Below are positions 12,790-24,536 of a stretch of 64,000 nt of DNA, in pieces. The stretch comes from Anaspis maculata (lineage: Eukaryota > Arthropoda > Insecta > Coleoptera > Scraptiidae), in contig OX421966.1 in the NCBI GenBank assembly GCA_949128115.1, positions 66,523,416-66,587,415 on the forward strand, read 5' to 3'. The notes beneath the pieces were generated by a model. It made no database searches, was not told where the DNA came from, and saw nothing but the letters and a program-made list of their open reading frames with translations. Made by a program: the position numbers and the translations under genes. The stretch's first letter is position 1. Every line of letters starts with the position of its first letter.

Positions 12790-13240
12790 GCGAGTCGTTC
12801 TCTCGGGTGGCAACGGCTAGGAGAAATTTTGAAAATTCATAACGCCCGACGGGAAAATGGTGGAAAATTGCAACTGCAGACTTAATTTGACTCTTATGTT
12901 TTGTTGCTTTCTGCCAAATTTGGTCCCAATTCATCGGATAGATTTTGGATAATTGAATGGTAAAGTTTTAAACTTTGACATCTTTTATTTTTTGACAGAT
13001 GACAGATAGGGCAATATTTTAACCACTCTGAATACAGTTTTTCATGGGCTTTCAAACGGCATTTTGAAAGTCAAGTTCTGTAAGATATAGCTTCTGTCAT
13101 TTTTTGATAGTGACATTTCCGTTTGACAGATGACAGCCAAAAACTAATGAGCTCATTTAACAGCAAGACCCTGTCTGTATACCAAATTTCAAGTCAATCA
13201 GATTATCGGTTCGGCAGCTATCGTGTCAGAATGTTTCTCC
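12790..13240 (+). repeat. Dispersed repeat family S, copy 1
   Basis: This segment aligns in direct orientation with 15925-16330. Shared blocks include TTTGAAAATTCATA, ATAGATTTTG.ATAATT, TTTGACAG.T.ACAG, CTGAATACAGTT and GACAGATGACAGCCAAAAAC. An inverted copy is at 35562-35960. Non-coding; type unresolved. This copy lacks the (CA)n run present in the other two and ends near 13235. Confidence 0.75.
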
Positions 13241-13257
13241 TGCATCCTGCATCATTA

Positions 13258-13325
13258 CAAATCTGTTGTGGGGCGACACAAAACTTTCCCGGCGGTATCC
13301 AGGGACGTCAGTAATGATTTTGATC
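13258..13325. repeat. Dispersed direct repeat, copy 2
   Basis: Second copy of the ~60 bp unit described at 12017, again with ACTTTCCCGGCGGTATCCAG, abutting the end of the family S copy. Confidence 0.75.
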
Positions 13326-13495
13326 TAAGCGCCCCTTCGGGAAAGTGGGACTCAATGGCGAAGTTGAGTGGAAAAGTTCCATTGAGTTGAGCGTTCAGCG
13401 AGCATCCTGCATCCATTGTCGGGCCGACAGAACAAGTGACAGGCTCTTAGGTTTCCACGGTGATGAAATATTTCGAAAGGTAGAACTAGGAAGCT

Positions 13496-13532
13496 AACTG
13501 TTGTGATATCTCAAGAATGCAATGCTAGTTCC
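13496..13532. repeat. 37 bp direct repeat, left copy
   Basis: AACTGTTGTGATATCTCAAG and the 17 bases that follow are repeated without change at 15127-15163, on the other side of the 13.8-15.05 kb foldback. The two copies are 1,631 bp apart. Confidence 0.85.
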
Positions 13533-13694
13533 TTATTCAAATTTTTGTTTCTACTTAAGACATAATGATGAAATTAGACAAACTTGACTGAGAACTTTCT
13601 GCATCTGTGTGTGAAATTTCTACTCTATATCTTTAAATTTAGAGCTTGGGCAGACAAGCCCAGACCCAATGTGCCATCTGAGGGTTTCCAAACT

Positions 13695-13802
13695 AAATCA
13701 TCTACCCAAAGTCTAATCAGGTCATTCCAGGCTGAACTTATGCTTTCGTACCTGATTTCGATTTAATCCGATCAACAATTTGGTAGTTATCGTGGCAGAA
13801 CC
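13695..13802 (+). repeat. Dispersed repeat family S, end fragment
   Basis: TCTAATCAGGTCATTCCAGG through TAGTTATCGTGGCAG matches the portion of family S that precedes the (CA)n run in the 16 kb copy. Only this ~105 bp end is present. Confidence 0.65.
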
Positions 13803-13807
13803 GTTTT

Positions 13808-15050
13808 AGTATATTGGAAATAGAAAAAAATAGGTGCTTTGCTGGAATTAAATCAAACAAAAACGATTTTTTTACCAATGCAAGCTTACAGTCCCTTCTT
13901 CAACATATCAAAAGTCCTCAACTCTGGGACTGCTACAAATCAGTATACAGGGTGAAAGTTTATTATTTTTCTCTACTTTCTTTTTTCCTTGGAAAACTGA
14001 TGACCGAAAATAACGGTTTTAGGCTAGTTTGATAGGCCATAGTCTTCCAATAAACATATAAAAAATATAGCACCCAGCAACTGCTGCGTATCAACTTACA
14101 GGGTGAAAACTATTTTTCATCTTCAATTTTTTTTCTTGGTGGAACTGATCTAGATTGAAGCCGGTTCCAGTTCTTTTGCAAGCTCATAATGTCATATTGA
14201 ACATATAAAAATGACACATCTCTACATCTGCTGCTTTTCAATTTACAGGGTGAAAAGTCATTTTCACGTTTCAATTTTTTTCTTGATGATTCCGGCTCAC
14301 ACAACAATTGCGACTGGTTTTCCTGAAAATTTGAGGTTTCTAGTCAAACATATCAAAATTATACATTTTTGCTACAGCTACGATTTTATTTACAAATTTA
14401 AATGATCGGTTGCGTTCCAAGATTTTTTGAATTTTTGATGCAATTTACCCAAATATTCCCAAACATTTAAATTTATAAAAAAAAACTTAGTTGTAGCAGA
14501 AATGTATTATTTTGATATGTTTGACTAGAAACTTAAAGTTTACAGAAAAATCAGTCGCAATTGTTGTGTGAGCCAATTTCACCAAGAAAAAAATTAAAAC
14601 GTGAAAATGACTTTTCACTCTGTAAATTGAAAAGCAGCAGTTGTAGAGATGTATCTCTTTCATATGTTCAGTATGACATTATAAGCTTGCAAAAGAACTT
14701 GAACCGGCTTCAATCTAGATCAGTTCCACCAAGAAAAAAAATTAAAGATGAAAAATAGTTTCCACCCTGTAACTCGATACACAGGAGTGGCTGGGTGGTA
14801 TATTTTTTATATGTTCATTAAAAGACTATGGCCTATCAAACTAGCCTAAAACCGTTTTTTTCAGTCATCAGTTTTTCAAAAAAGAAAGAAAGTAAGGAAA
14901 AATAATAAACTTTCACCCTGTATACTAATTTGTAGCTGTCCCAGAGTTGAGGACTTTTGATATGTTGAAGAAGGAACTGAAAGCTAGCCATGGTAAAAAA
15001 ATCGTTTTTGTTTGAATTAATTCCAGCAGATATTCTATTTCCAATATACT
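13808..15050. mobile_element. Foldback element with internal TACAGGGTG motifs
   Basis: A large imperfect hairpin with ends AGTATATTGGAAATAG and CTATTTCCAATATACT. Arms of about 600 bp meet near 14435. TACAGGGTG occurs three times in the left arm (about 13946, 14098, 14245), with mostly degraded complements in the right arm (CACCCTGTA at ~14926 and 14763, and CACTCTGTA at ~14615). TA dinucleotides inside the tips could be the true TSD. No coding capacity is recognised; the mirrored open frames at 14110-14307 and 14561-14758 are simply the two arms. Confidence 0.8.
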
Positions 15051-15126
15051 ATTTAATTTGCACGATCGCATTATGAAGTAGGTACAAGACGATGATATAA
15101 TTCAAAAGCTAGTACTAGAGGTAGTC

Positions 15127-15163
15127 AACTGTTGTGATATCTCAAGAATGCAATGCTAGTTCC
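15127..15163. repeat. 37 bp direct repeat, right copy
   Basis: Exact copy of 13496-13532, located immediately before the GGGGGTTTACA repeat that starts at 15174. Confidence 0.85.
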
Positions 15164-15173
15164 ACACAAGGGG

Positions 15174-15764
15174 GTTTACACAGCCCCAAACAACACCTGA
15201 AGACACAATCAATCGGGGCGCACTGTTGCCTTTAATGATGCAACCTAAATTATTGTTTGAAAAATAACCGGTGAAAATCAGTCGCGGATTGAAAACCTGG
15301 AGCAGAGTTCTAATTATTTGCTATTCAAGGCCCCCAAGTGGTGACCTCTGAAATGAGACTTCGAGCCCATCAAGAAGTTAGGTCCGAACCACACCTGAAG
15401 ACACGATAGTTCTGAAAACTAAAAAAAAAGGGGGCTCAGTGAGGCTTCAAGAGACACCCGTAGACACCAGGAGCCTAGAGGGCTTCAACGAACCCAAGAA
15501 GACACAAGGCCGCAGTTTTGGCCTAAAACGGCAAAATCTGATAGACACAGATGGGGGCCCCATCAGGGCCTTGAACAGCAGACACCATGGGGATGGGGCC
15601 CTGGTACCGAATCAAATAAGGGAACTGCACACATTACAGTTTGTACATATACGTCAATGGAATGGGCATACTGAAGTTGCTAGAGCTACAGAAAACACAA
15701 GGGGGTTTACGGAGCCCCAAACAACACAAACGATCGGTTCGCACTGTTGCCTCAAATGATGCAA
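15174..15764. repeat. Segment bounded by ~70 bp direct repeats
   Basis: ACACAAGGGGGTTTAC, followed by AGCCCCAAACAACAC and GCACTGTTGCCT..AATGATGCAA, occurs at 15174-15243 and again at 15695-15764. The interior (15244-15694) is rich in the word GAAGACAC and G/C-richer than its flanks. The arrangement resembles a miniature terminal-repeat element or a partial tandem duplication. No coding motif is visible. Confidence 0.6.
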
Positions 15765-15924
15765 GAAGATACTAAAGAAAACACCGAGAACCTGCCGAGA
15801 ACAGCGTTCATGTTGTCACTTTGACATTGATACAATTTGTAACAAAAACGTAGTTACCTACCGGTTTGGTTGCCATGTTGCTAAAAAAATTGAATAGGCC
15901 AAAAATCGAGGAACAGGCAAGCCC

Positions 15925-16354
15925 GGCTGAATTCGGCCAGGCCAAACTTTGAAAATTCATAGCGCTTGTCCGGAAAACGGTTGGAAACTCCAACTTCAGC
16001 ATTAGTTTGATTCTTTGGTAATGTTGCTTCCTGCCGGGTTTGGTTTACATCTGTCTTATAGATTTTGAATAATTAAATGGCAAAGTTCCAGACTTTGATA
16101 TTTTTTATAATTTGACAGGTAACAGGTAGGAAAATACTTTTAACTGTTCTGAATACAGTTCTTCAAGGGCTTTCAAATGACATATCGCAAGTCAAGTTCC
16201 GTGAGATGTAGCTTCTGTCATTTGCTGATAGTGACACTTCTGTTTGACAGATGACAGCCAAAAACTAATCCGGTCATTCCAGGGCGAAACCATGTCTGCA
16301 TATCAAATTTCAAATCGATCGGATAAACGTTTCGGCAGTTATCGTGGAAGATCA

Positions 16355-16401
<47 letters not shown>

Positions 16402-16545
16402 ACAGACAGACATCATTCTGGAAATGGTCTCAATCGACTTGGGGGACCTCAAAATGGATATATCCGGTGAAATCTCAAAACTTTTTTTCTGCACCATTAC
16501 AATACTTTCCCTCCATGTTGGTGGGGGCCGGGAAAGTAAAATTTT
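15925..16545 (+). repeat. Dispersed repeat family S, copy with (CA)n
   Basis: Homologous to 12790-13240 over its first 340 bp and, inverted, to 35562-35960. Here the family continues through a (CA)n microsatellite (16353-16399), then ACATCATTCTGGAAATGGTC and CCATGTTGGTGGGG..CGGGAAAGTAAAA to about 16545. Because both the 16 kb and 35 kb copies share sequence on each side of the microsatellite, the (CA/TG)n run is internal to the repeat and not a tail. Confidence 0.75.
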
Positions 16546-17489
16546 AAGAAACTTCCTTCAAATTATCAGAAATTCCATTAAGGAATCTCCAGAAATCTCC
16601 AGTTCTCCCATGAGAATCTTTAGAAATTCCCACGAATTTTGTAGAGGCCTCCAAGAAGCCCCAAAATTATTAATAATGATAGATAAAAGCTGAAATCTCA
16701 AAAATCCCTCGGAATCTTCATGGATACCGTAATAATCTTGAAAACTGCACTCTACAAATCTATACAAACCTTCACTGTAGCTCACAGATCTATTGACATC
16801 TTTGATCCCAGTACTGCATAGAAATTTTGATAGAGCCCTGGAAATCCCTATAGAATCCCCGTGAAAATATTTAGAGAACCTTCAAAATTTTATAGCAATC
16901 TCTAGAAATTTCCACAGGAACTCCTCAAAAATTTCGTGAATACCTCTTCGTCAATTACGTAGAAAAATCTAGAAATGCTTAGAAATTCCTCAAAACTCCT
17001 GTAGAATTCTTCAGAAACCTCTAGAAATCTTAAACAGGTCTTCATAAATTCCTAGAAATTCCGTAGAAATCTTGGGAAATCCATGAAAATTTTCGGGAGT
17101 TCTGAAAAATTCCAAGACATCTCTTTGAATTCTTTCAGAAATATCTTGGAAATATCTGGAAATCCCGTGAAAATCTGCAAAAATCGATAGAGATTTCCAA
17201 AAATACTGGGCAGCTTTCAGGAATCTCATACTTATCAACAGGAATCCTTAGAGATCCAGCAGGAATCTCCCAAGATCCCCAGAAATATTATAGAAATCTT
17301 TAACAAATTCCGTACAAATCTTTGGGAAATAAACTCAGTGGGAAAAGGGAATGGATTTGAAACTTGAAAGAAAATTCTCAGGAGTCTCGTTTAAATCTTC
17401 AGAAGCTCTCGAAAATCTTGTGGAAATATTTTGAGATCCATAAAAAAATCGTGAAAACCTTAAGAAACCTTGAGAATATTGTAGAAATA

Positions 17490-18007
17490 TATAAATAATT
17501 TATTCAAATAAAATAAATTAACACCTTTCTATATAAAATAGATTGCCTAAGACAAAGGATACCGCATCATAGTGAATTTTCTAATTAAGTTGAATAAATA
17601 ATTTGATAAGTTGGAATTTATACATAGAGTTAAATTTTAAATTGAGAACATATGGTGTTTGAAAATTCTGATGGAATCCTTGAGTGCGGATAATGCGATA
17701 TCCTTTGCCCTTCTGGTCGATACATTAAATAACTGACAGAAATTTGTGATAAAAAATTTGGGAATGGTTCCCCGAGCTCCTATAAGGTACCCGAACACCT
17801 GAATACTATCTATATCATATTTTGTTTTAAAATAAGATATAGTCGGTTCATAAATGGTTCGCTTTTCAACATGAACAGCTTCAGGTTGTTCTTTGCTATC
17901 TTCAAATCTTATAGTTGGATCTAGTATGTATCCTTTCCGTCGCTTTCTGTCGATGGCAAGGACGTCAACTCTTCGCCAGCTGCCGTTGTCTGCCAAACTT
18001 TTCAATA
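17490..18007 (-). mobile_element. 5'-truncated LINE fragment
   Basis: This segment lacks the GAAATC words of the surrounding array and encodes, on the minus strand, the C-terminus of a retroelement protein (17637-18005) followed by an AT-rich 3' tail to about 17490. Comparing repeat units shows array sequence resuming at AATATTCTCT (about 18007). A 5'-truncated insertion is the usual outcome of LINE retrotransposition. Confidence 0.6.
17637..18005 (-). pseudogene. LINE C-terminal fragment, possible restriction-like endonuclease
   Basis: The reading frame encodes about 122 residues with the order VDVLAIDRKRRKGYILDPTI, a YEPTI.YFK.KY block and IGARGTIPKFF, ending at a stop. Open-ended family knowledge: LINEs of the R2/R4/NeSL type carry a C-terminal PD-(D/E)xK-like nuclease in which a PD-containing strand is followed by an acidic residue in a second strand and a K/Y-rich helix. 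The spacing here resembles that, but I place it by analogy, not by alignment. The reverse transcriptase is missing. The alternative is a tail domain of another LINE clade. Confidence 0.45.
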
Positions 18008-20249
18008 TTCTCTTTGATTCTGAGGATTCTTGTAGGAATTCCTAGGAATCTCTAGAAACCTCCGCAAATTCCATAGAAATCTTGAAAACTTCAAAAATTT
18101 GATACAAATCTTCACTCCGTCTGTAGAAATCTAGAACACAATATTATAACATACACATTTTCAATTTCAGAACTCCCCACATATTTTCGAAAATCTTTGG
18201 AAATCTGTAGTGACCCTGAAATATTTTTGGAATCTCTTGAAATCTTCGATAATCTTGTGAAGATCTTCAGAAATTTCTGAAAATCCCGAACAAGTTTTTA
18301 GAAATCCTATAGAAATCTCGAAAACTCCCTTAATTATCAGAAATTCTATAAGGAAATCTTCAGAAATCCTCAGTTCTCCCATGGAAATCTTTGGAGATTC
18401 CAACGAATTTTGTAGGATCCTTCAAGAATTCCGAAAATTAAGAATGATAGAAAGAAAACTATAATCTCAAAAATCTTTTGAAATCTTCATAAATATCGTA
18501 GTATTCTTGAGAGCTACAAATCTACACAAACCTTCACTTTTATAGATCTATTGACATCTTCAATCCCAGTACTGCATAGAAATTTCGATAGAGCCCTGGA
18601 AATCCCTAGAAACCCCGTGAAAATCTTCAGAGAACCTTGAAAATTTGGTCGCAATTTCTAGAAATTTCCACAGGAACCCCTTGAAAATCTTGTGTATACT
18701 TCCTTTTGAATTACGTAGAAATATATAGAAATGCTTAGAAATTCCTCAAAACTCCTGTATATTTATTCAGAAATCCCTAGAAATCTTATACAAATCTTCA
18801 TAAATTTCTAGAAATTCCATAGAAATCTTGAAAATATCATAAAAATTTTTGCGAGTCCTGAAAAATTCCAAGAAATATCTTTCGAATATTTCAGAAATAT
18901 TTTGGAAATCCCTGGAAATCCCGTGGGAATTTGCAAAAATCAATCGAGTTTCTCAAAAATACTGGGCAACTTCTAGGAATCTCATATCAATCAACAGGAA
19001 TTCCAAGAGATACAGCAGAAATCTCCCAAAATTCCTAGAAATATTATAAAAATCTTCAACAAATTTCGTACAAATCTTCAAAAAGCCCTGAATTCTTGAA
19101 AATAAACTCAATGGTGAACGGGAATGAACTCAAAAGTTGAAAGGAGTTCCTCAGGAGTCTTGTTGAAGTCTTCAGAAGCTTTCAAAAATCTTGTAGAAAT
19201 ATTTGGATATCTGTAAAAAAATCGTGAGAACTTCTAGAAACTCCAAGAATATCGTAGAAATTTCTAGAACTTCCTAATATTCTCTGTAATTTCGAGAATT
19301 TCTCGTAAAAATTCCTAGAAATCTCTAGAAACCTTCACAAATTCCATAGCAATCCTGAAAACTTCAGAAACTTCATACAAATCTTCACTCTGTCCGTAGA
19401 AATCTCGAACACAATATTATTACATACAAATTTCCAATTTCAGAACCCCCTACATATTTCCAGGAATCCTTAGAAATCTGTGATGACCCCGAAAATTTTT
19501 TGAAATTTCTAGAAATCTTCAAAAATTTTGTGAAGATTTCCAGAAATTCCTGGAGATCCCGATCATATTTCCAAAAATCCTATAGAAATCTAAAAAACTC
19601 CTTCCAAATTATCAATAATTCCATTAGGAAATATTCAGAAGTACTCAGATCTCCCATGGAAATCTTTGGTAGTTCCCACGAATCTTGTGTGCTTCCAGAA
19701 TCCCCAAAATGGAGAATGATAGATGAAAATCATAATCTCAAAAATCCTTCGAAATCTTCATAAATGTCGTAGTATTCTTGAGAGCTACAAATCTATACAA
19801 ATCTTCACTCTAGCTCATAGATCTATTGATATCTTCACTCCCAGTATTGCATAGAAATTTTGATAGAGCCCTGGAAATCCCTAGAAACCCCATGAAAATC
19901 TTCAGAAAACCTTTAAAATTTTGCAGCAATCTCTAGAAATTTCCTGAGCAACCCCTTAAAAATCTCGTGAATACCTCTTTTTGAATTATGTAGAAATATC
20001 TAGAATTGCTTAGAAATTCCTCAAACTCTTGTAGAGTTCTTTAGAAATCCCTAGGAATCTTATACAAATCTTCATAAATTCCTAAAAATCCCGTAGAAAT
20101 CTTGAGAAATCCATGAAAATTTTTGGGAGTCCTGAAAAATTTCAAGAAATATCTTCACAATCTCCCAGAAATACCTTGCAGATCTCTGGAAATCCCGTGA
20201 AAATCTGCAAAAATCAATAGAAATTTCCAAGAATACTGGGCAACTTTAA

Positions 20250-20815
20250 TCCAGGACCCCAAGATCATTTTTCTGAAATATCTTTCAAAGTATTTTTTTC
20301 ACAGAATCTGTTTTTTTGCTAGTTCATTTATTTCAGTCAACGATTTTTTTAACGTGTAAGGCATTATTCTAAGATTTTTTTTTATAAAAGTGGCTGAAAC
20401 GTTGCTTGAGGTCCAAGATCTTTCCCTTATAGTATTTGAATTTTTTGTGGATAATTAATCAAAAATACAAACAAAAATAATAATTGTCACTTCAAAGTTG
20501 AATGTGGTAAGATGCTATTGAAATAGTTCATCACCTACCACAATTATCTAATCATTATATCCGAAAAAACTGAATGCCTGAAAGAAAAAGTGTTCTGATC
20601 AATTTTGTGTCTAATTGAGGATTCATTTTGATCTGTTGCTTTTGCTTTCACCACAATGAAGATATTCTTTTGCAAATAAGTTTAAATAAGCCAGTTCCAC
20701 CATTCCTGACCAATTCTGCAAAAATTGCTAATCGACTAGTAAAAAAAAGTGTGGGGTCCATTATCTACCCCACGCCGTATTTTAGGTAAGTCAAAATAGC
20801 TCAGTACCCTAAGGG
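20250..20815. mobile_element. TTAA-flanked insertion (piggyBac-like candidate)
   Basis: 566 bp without the array words sits between TTAA at 20246-20249 and TTAA at 20816-20819. The two other array copies read GGGCAGCTTTCAGGAATC and GGGCAACTTCTAGGAATC across the same place, so they represent the unfilled site. The right tip (inward CCCTTAGGGTACTGAGC) begins CCC as piggyBac-type ends do; the left tip (TCCAGGACCCC) is only weakly related. No transposase is encoded. Confidence 0.6.
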
Positions 20816-21114
20816 TTAAGGAATCTCATACTAATCGACAGGAGTCCCAAGAGATCCAGCAAAAATCTCCAAAAAATTCCGTACAAATCTTTGAAAATTC
20901 CTAAATTCTTAAAAATAAACTCAGTCAAAAAAAAAGATTGAACTAGAAAGTTGAAAGACAATTTTCACAAATCTTGTCGAACTCTTTTGAAGGTCTCAAA
21001 AATCTTGTAGAAATATTCGGAGATCTGTGAAAAAGTCGTTAAAACCTTCAGAAACTTCAAGAATATTGAAGAAACTCTCAGAATTCCCTAATATTCTCTG
21101 CAATACTCAGAAAT

Positions 21115-21290
21115 CGAAAGGCATTTTACACTACCAACATAGAATTATAGAAATGTCCAACAAGATTGTCCCTGGAATTCTTTTACCAACAAATGACTGT
21201 GCATTTTCACTCGGAGCTCCGGTAACTTTGGAATCCATTGAACCATTAATTAACAAGAAGACAGAAAATTTCCAATTTATCCATTAGAGA
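21115..21290 (+). other. Unrecognised insertion with open frame
   Basis: About 175 bp of higher-complexity sequence interrupts the array. The plus frame reads through (…MSNKIVPGILLPTNDCAFSL…) to a stop near 21287. I do not recognise the peptide. It may be a coding fragment of a mobile element, as the array on either side is non-coding. Confidence 0.35.
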
Positions 21291-22165
21291 TCCCGTAAGA
21301 ATGTACAGAAACTCTTGAAAATCCTCACTGGAATTCTTGGAAATTTTGCAAATATCTCCAGTTATTCTGTAGAAATTTTCAAGAAACTATAAGTTATTTT
21401 CAAAAATCTTGTGGGAATATCCAGGAATTTCTGGAAATGTAATACAAATCTTCATAATTCCTGAAAATTCTGCACAAATAATTTGAAAGTTCACAGACAT
21501 TTTTGATAATTCTCAACATTTCCAAATAACTTTCACAAAAACTCGTAGACATTTTTGGAGATCCCTGGAAATCCCGTAGAAAGTTCCAAAAATTCATAGA
21601 AATTCTCAGAAATCGTCGGCAATTTTTAAAATTTCATACGAATCGTTGAAAATCTCTGGATATTCCGTAGAAATCCTCAGGAACTCCTAAAAACTTTTGA
21701 AAATCTTGTAAAAATATCCAGGAACTCTATAAACATCTCCAGAAATTTCGTAGAATCTCTAGAACTGCTTATAAATTCTCAGAAATCTTTGAAAATTGCA
21801 TAGAAGTCTTCATGTTATCCCTAGAAACTAAAAATATCAGGGAATCCTTGGAAATCATTTATAATTTTCAGGAATCGTCAAAAATTACTAGAAATATCGT
21901 GAAAATTCCTAAAAATCTCATAAAAAACTCCATGAAAATTTATTGAAATCCTCGGAAATGCTGGAAAATCCACAGAAACCTCGTGTTTGCGATGGAAATT
22001 CCGTGAAAGTCTTTGAGAATGTTCACAAACCCTATAGAAATTTTTCGAGACTCCTATGAATAAGGAATCTTGTAGAAATTTTTGGATGTCCCTAGAAATT
22101 CCAAGAATATTCCTAGAAACCCATGGATTCCTAGAAACTCATGGATCCCTAGAAACCCATGGAGG

Positions 22166-24536
22166 TTCTGTTGAAATTTTTAGAAGTCCTTGAGAATTCT
22201 TGTGTGTCTGTTGGGTCAAAAGGCACTTCAAGCACTTCATGATTTTTTTTTGAGCTGAAAAAGTTGAGTGTGCTTCTTTCATCAGCGAAAAACTGCTTTT
22301 CACCCGCCGGAGACAATACTGACATAGGAACACAGAAGCATCAATCAACAAGCAATCTTATAAAATCATCAAACACTAACACTGACAAAAATCAGAACAA
22401 ACTACTTCAGAATGTCAAGTTTGAGCGGTTTAGGCGGCTTCAACAGGATATTCAAAATTATTATTACTTGTAAGATTACACAATTCTGTTACGTTTGTAA
22501 CTTACATAAATCATAAATTACCTCTGTAACTCACGTAAATGACATAAATTACGTCCGTAATTCACGTGAGTTTCATAATTTCAAATAATACTGTGTACCT
22601 CAGTTATACAAAAATTATACATAATATTATATCATTCATATTATATCATATACATTGTATAAAGTAATAATTGTGAAGTAAACACTGAAGTCATCCTTTC
22701 AAATTCCTAAATTGTAATAGCGCCAATATTTTGATTGGAAATAAACCTTCGAGACGTGAAAAAAATACTGTGTACCTTACAGTGACAAATTACGTAATTT
22801 ACCAAGTCATCGGAATTTCCAAAAATTTTTCAATATAAGTAGCTACTTTCAAATGTAATTTGAAAAATGTAAAATAACAGTAATTGCACAGTACTTTATG
22901 TAAGTTACAAATTTTAAGTTTACCGTCTCCATCACTAGTAATAATAGTAGTTTTTGGGGATGAAAAACTCATTCGTCTGGAAAATCCTACAGGTATTTTT
23001 TTTTAACCGCAGTCACTTTGCGACCCCTCGAATTCTTCGAGAGCTTCATCTTTATCCTAATGGAGCCTGGAAAATTGCGGGCAAAAAGGCCTCGTGTGCC
23101 GCGGGCATAAGAAGTTTTTTGCATATAAAATGTTTTAATTGGAATAGGATTGAACTGGAGATGTTTTGAATCAAGCTTAGGCAATAAATGACTTAAAACG
23201 CAGTTTCGTCTTGCATGTCATCAACATTCAGCAGTGAGGAAGCTTATTGCAATGTGTTCCTAGTGGCAGCAGCATGATAATAGCTCAGAACATCTCCAAA
23301 CTAAACATCAGTCCCATATTGTACCTACGCAAAATAGCAAATCGTATCTGGGAAACTATCAGATGCGGAACGGCGGGAACAGAGAGAAGTACTGGCAGAG
23401 GACTCGGATCTGCGAGAGGAGAAATCCAATCCTGGTCTCATCAGGGATAATGGAGCGAGTTTCGGTGCCACTGGTTCATGCAGAAAGGAGCTCCCGAGGA
23501 TGTTCGTTGATAAATGCGAAGATAAGGCACCAGTTTAGTGTAACAATGCGGCTGCGGAGGTATCACGGCCGTGTCGCCCCCCATTGATCACGAGATTGCG
23601 ATCCTCATGCGGGAATTGATTCATTTTGGTACACCGAGACTTTATTCGATATCCAGTAATAACCTCTCTCTTTCTCTCCGTCTGCCTATTTACCCATACA
23701 CGGACGCGCACCCGCCAGCAGAAGGCTCCTCTTATTCGATTCTCTCTTCCGCCATCCTTTCACCGTATTCCTTTGGCTTTTTCTATTAAGGTACCTACCT
23801 GTAGAAAAAGGAAAAGTGGAGGCTTAATTCAGGCAGTTTGACGCGGAACAGAGCTGCGACAGTTCACTTTGCCGGATAGTACAGTGTAGTTTTCACAATC
23901 CATAAGTACCTATCCAATTGAAGCTCTTTTGAGAATTGAGATCAATAATTAGTGAAATACCTACATCTAAACGCACATCAATATCGCATTTTAGAGGGTA
24001 TAGGGTAACGAGATTCCAGCATAGGCGTTCTTTATATAAAAATAAGCGATTTGATCCGCAGCATTCAATATTTCTTCCCTTAGGGGTCTAATAGGGGCCC
24101 TTCAAATTTTTAAGATGCAAGAACTCCAGAAAATGATCACCAAGCATCGTCATGTGTGTCACCAATGAAGCTTGCGGGTTTGTTGAAATTTCTTTAAGCA
24201 ATTGTCTTCGTGTCAGTTTCAGTTTCCATACTTGTAGATCACAGATGGTCGTTTGGTCTCGGAGGATCCTTTTTGCACTGCGACCTATAAGATCTTTTGT
24301 TCCATACTCGACTTTCTTCACAATTTTCCTTCTATGCAAGGGAACGATCAATTTACATTAGTGCATGTTGTTATCGATTCAGAATTTCATCCTCTTCTAC
24401 CATTCGTTTGAAATTCCCGAAAATCCCACTTAAAAGCATGTTTTTGCGGCCCTGTCAAAATATGTTCATGTTTGCTGCAACAAGTCTAGAAATTGTATCC
24501 TCGTTTCAGTCGTTTTTGTCACATTAGAGCTATACT
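22166..24536. other. Unassigned sequence
   Basis: No gene or element is recognised. 22490-22570 has a short run of TAACTYACRTAAAT-like words. 23240-23870 is G+C-richer and may be unique sequence. An antisense open frame at 24088-24351 (about 87 residues, basic, Leu-rich) has no recognisable motif and I do not call it a gene. Confidence 0.4.

Larger units (their letters stand above)
16546..22165. repeat. Degenerate GAAATC-rich array with ~1.25-1.28 kb period
   Basis: About 5 kb is built from irregular words such as GAAATCTT, TAGAAATTCC and GAAATCCC. On top of this runs a longer period. CCCAGTACTGCATAGAAATT and its variants occur near 16807, 18563 and 19846. GAACACAATATTAT occurs near 18129 and 19402, 1,272 bp apart. 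AATTATCAGAAATTC-type starts occur near 16560, 18335 and 19612. Later sequence (20820-22165) continues the words with less order. The many open frames here (ISRNS-like peptides) are compositional. Two insertions interrupt it at 17.49-18.01 and 20.25-20.82 kb. It may be a decayed satellite. Confidence 0.8.

Noticed and set aside
16244..16693. Open frame of ~149 codons through (CA)n
   Set aside because: Driven by the THTHTH microsatellite and lying in a non-coding repeat family.
24088..24351. Antisense 87-codon frame, basic and Leu-rich
   Set aside because: No family signature and no neighbouring exon signals.
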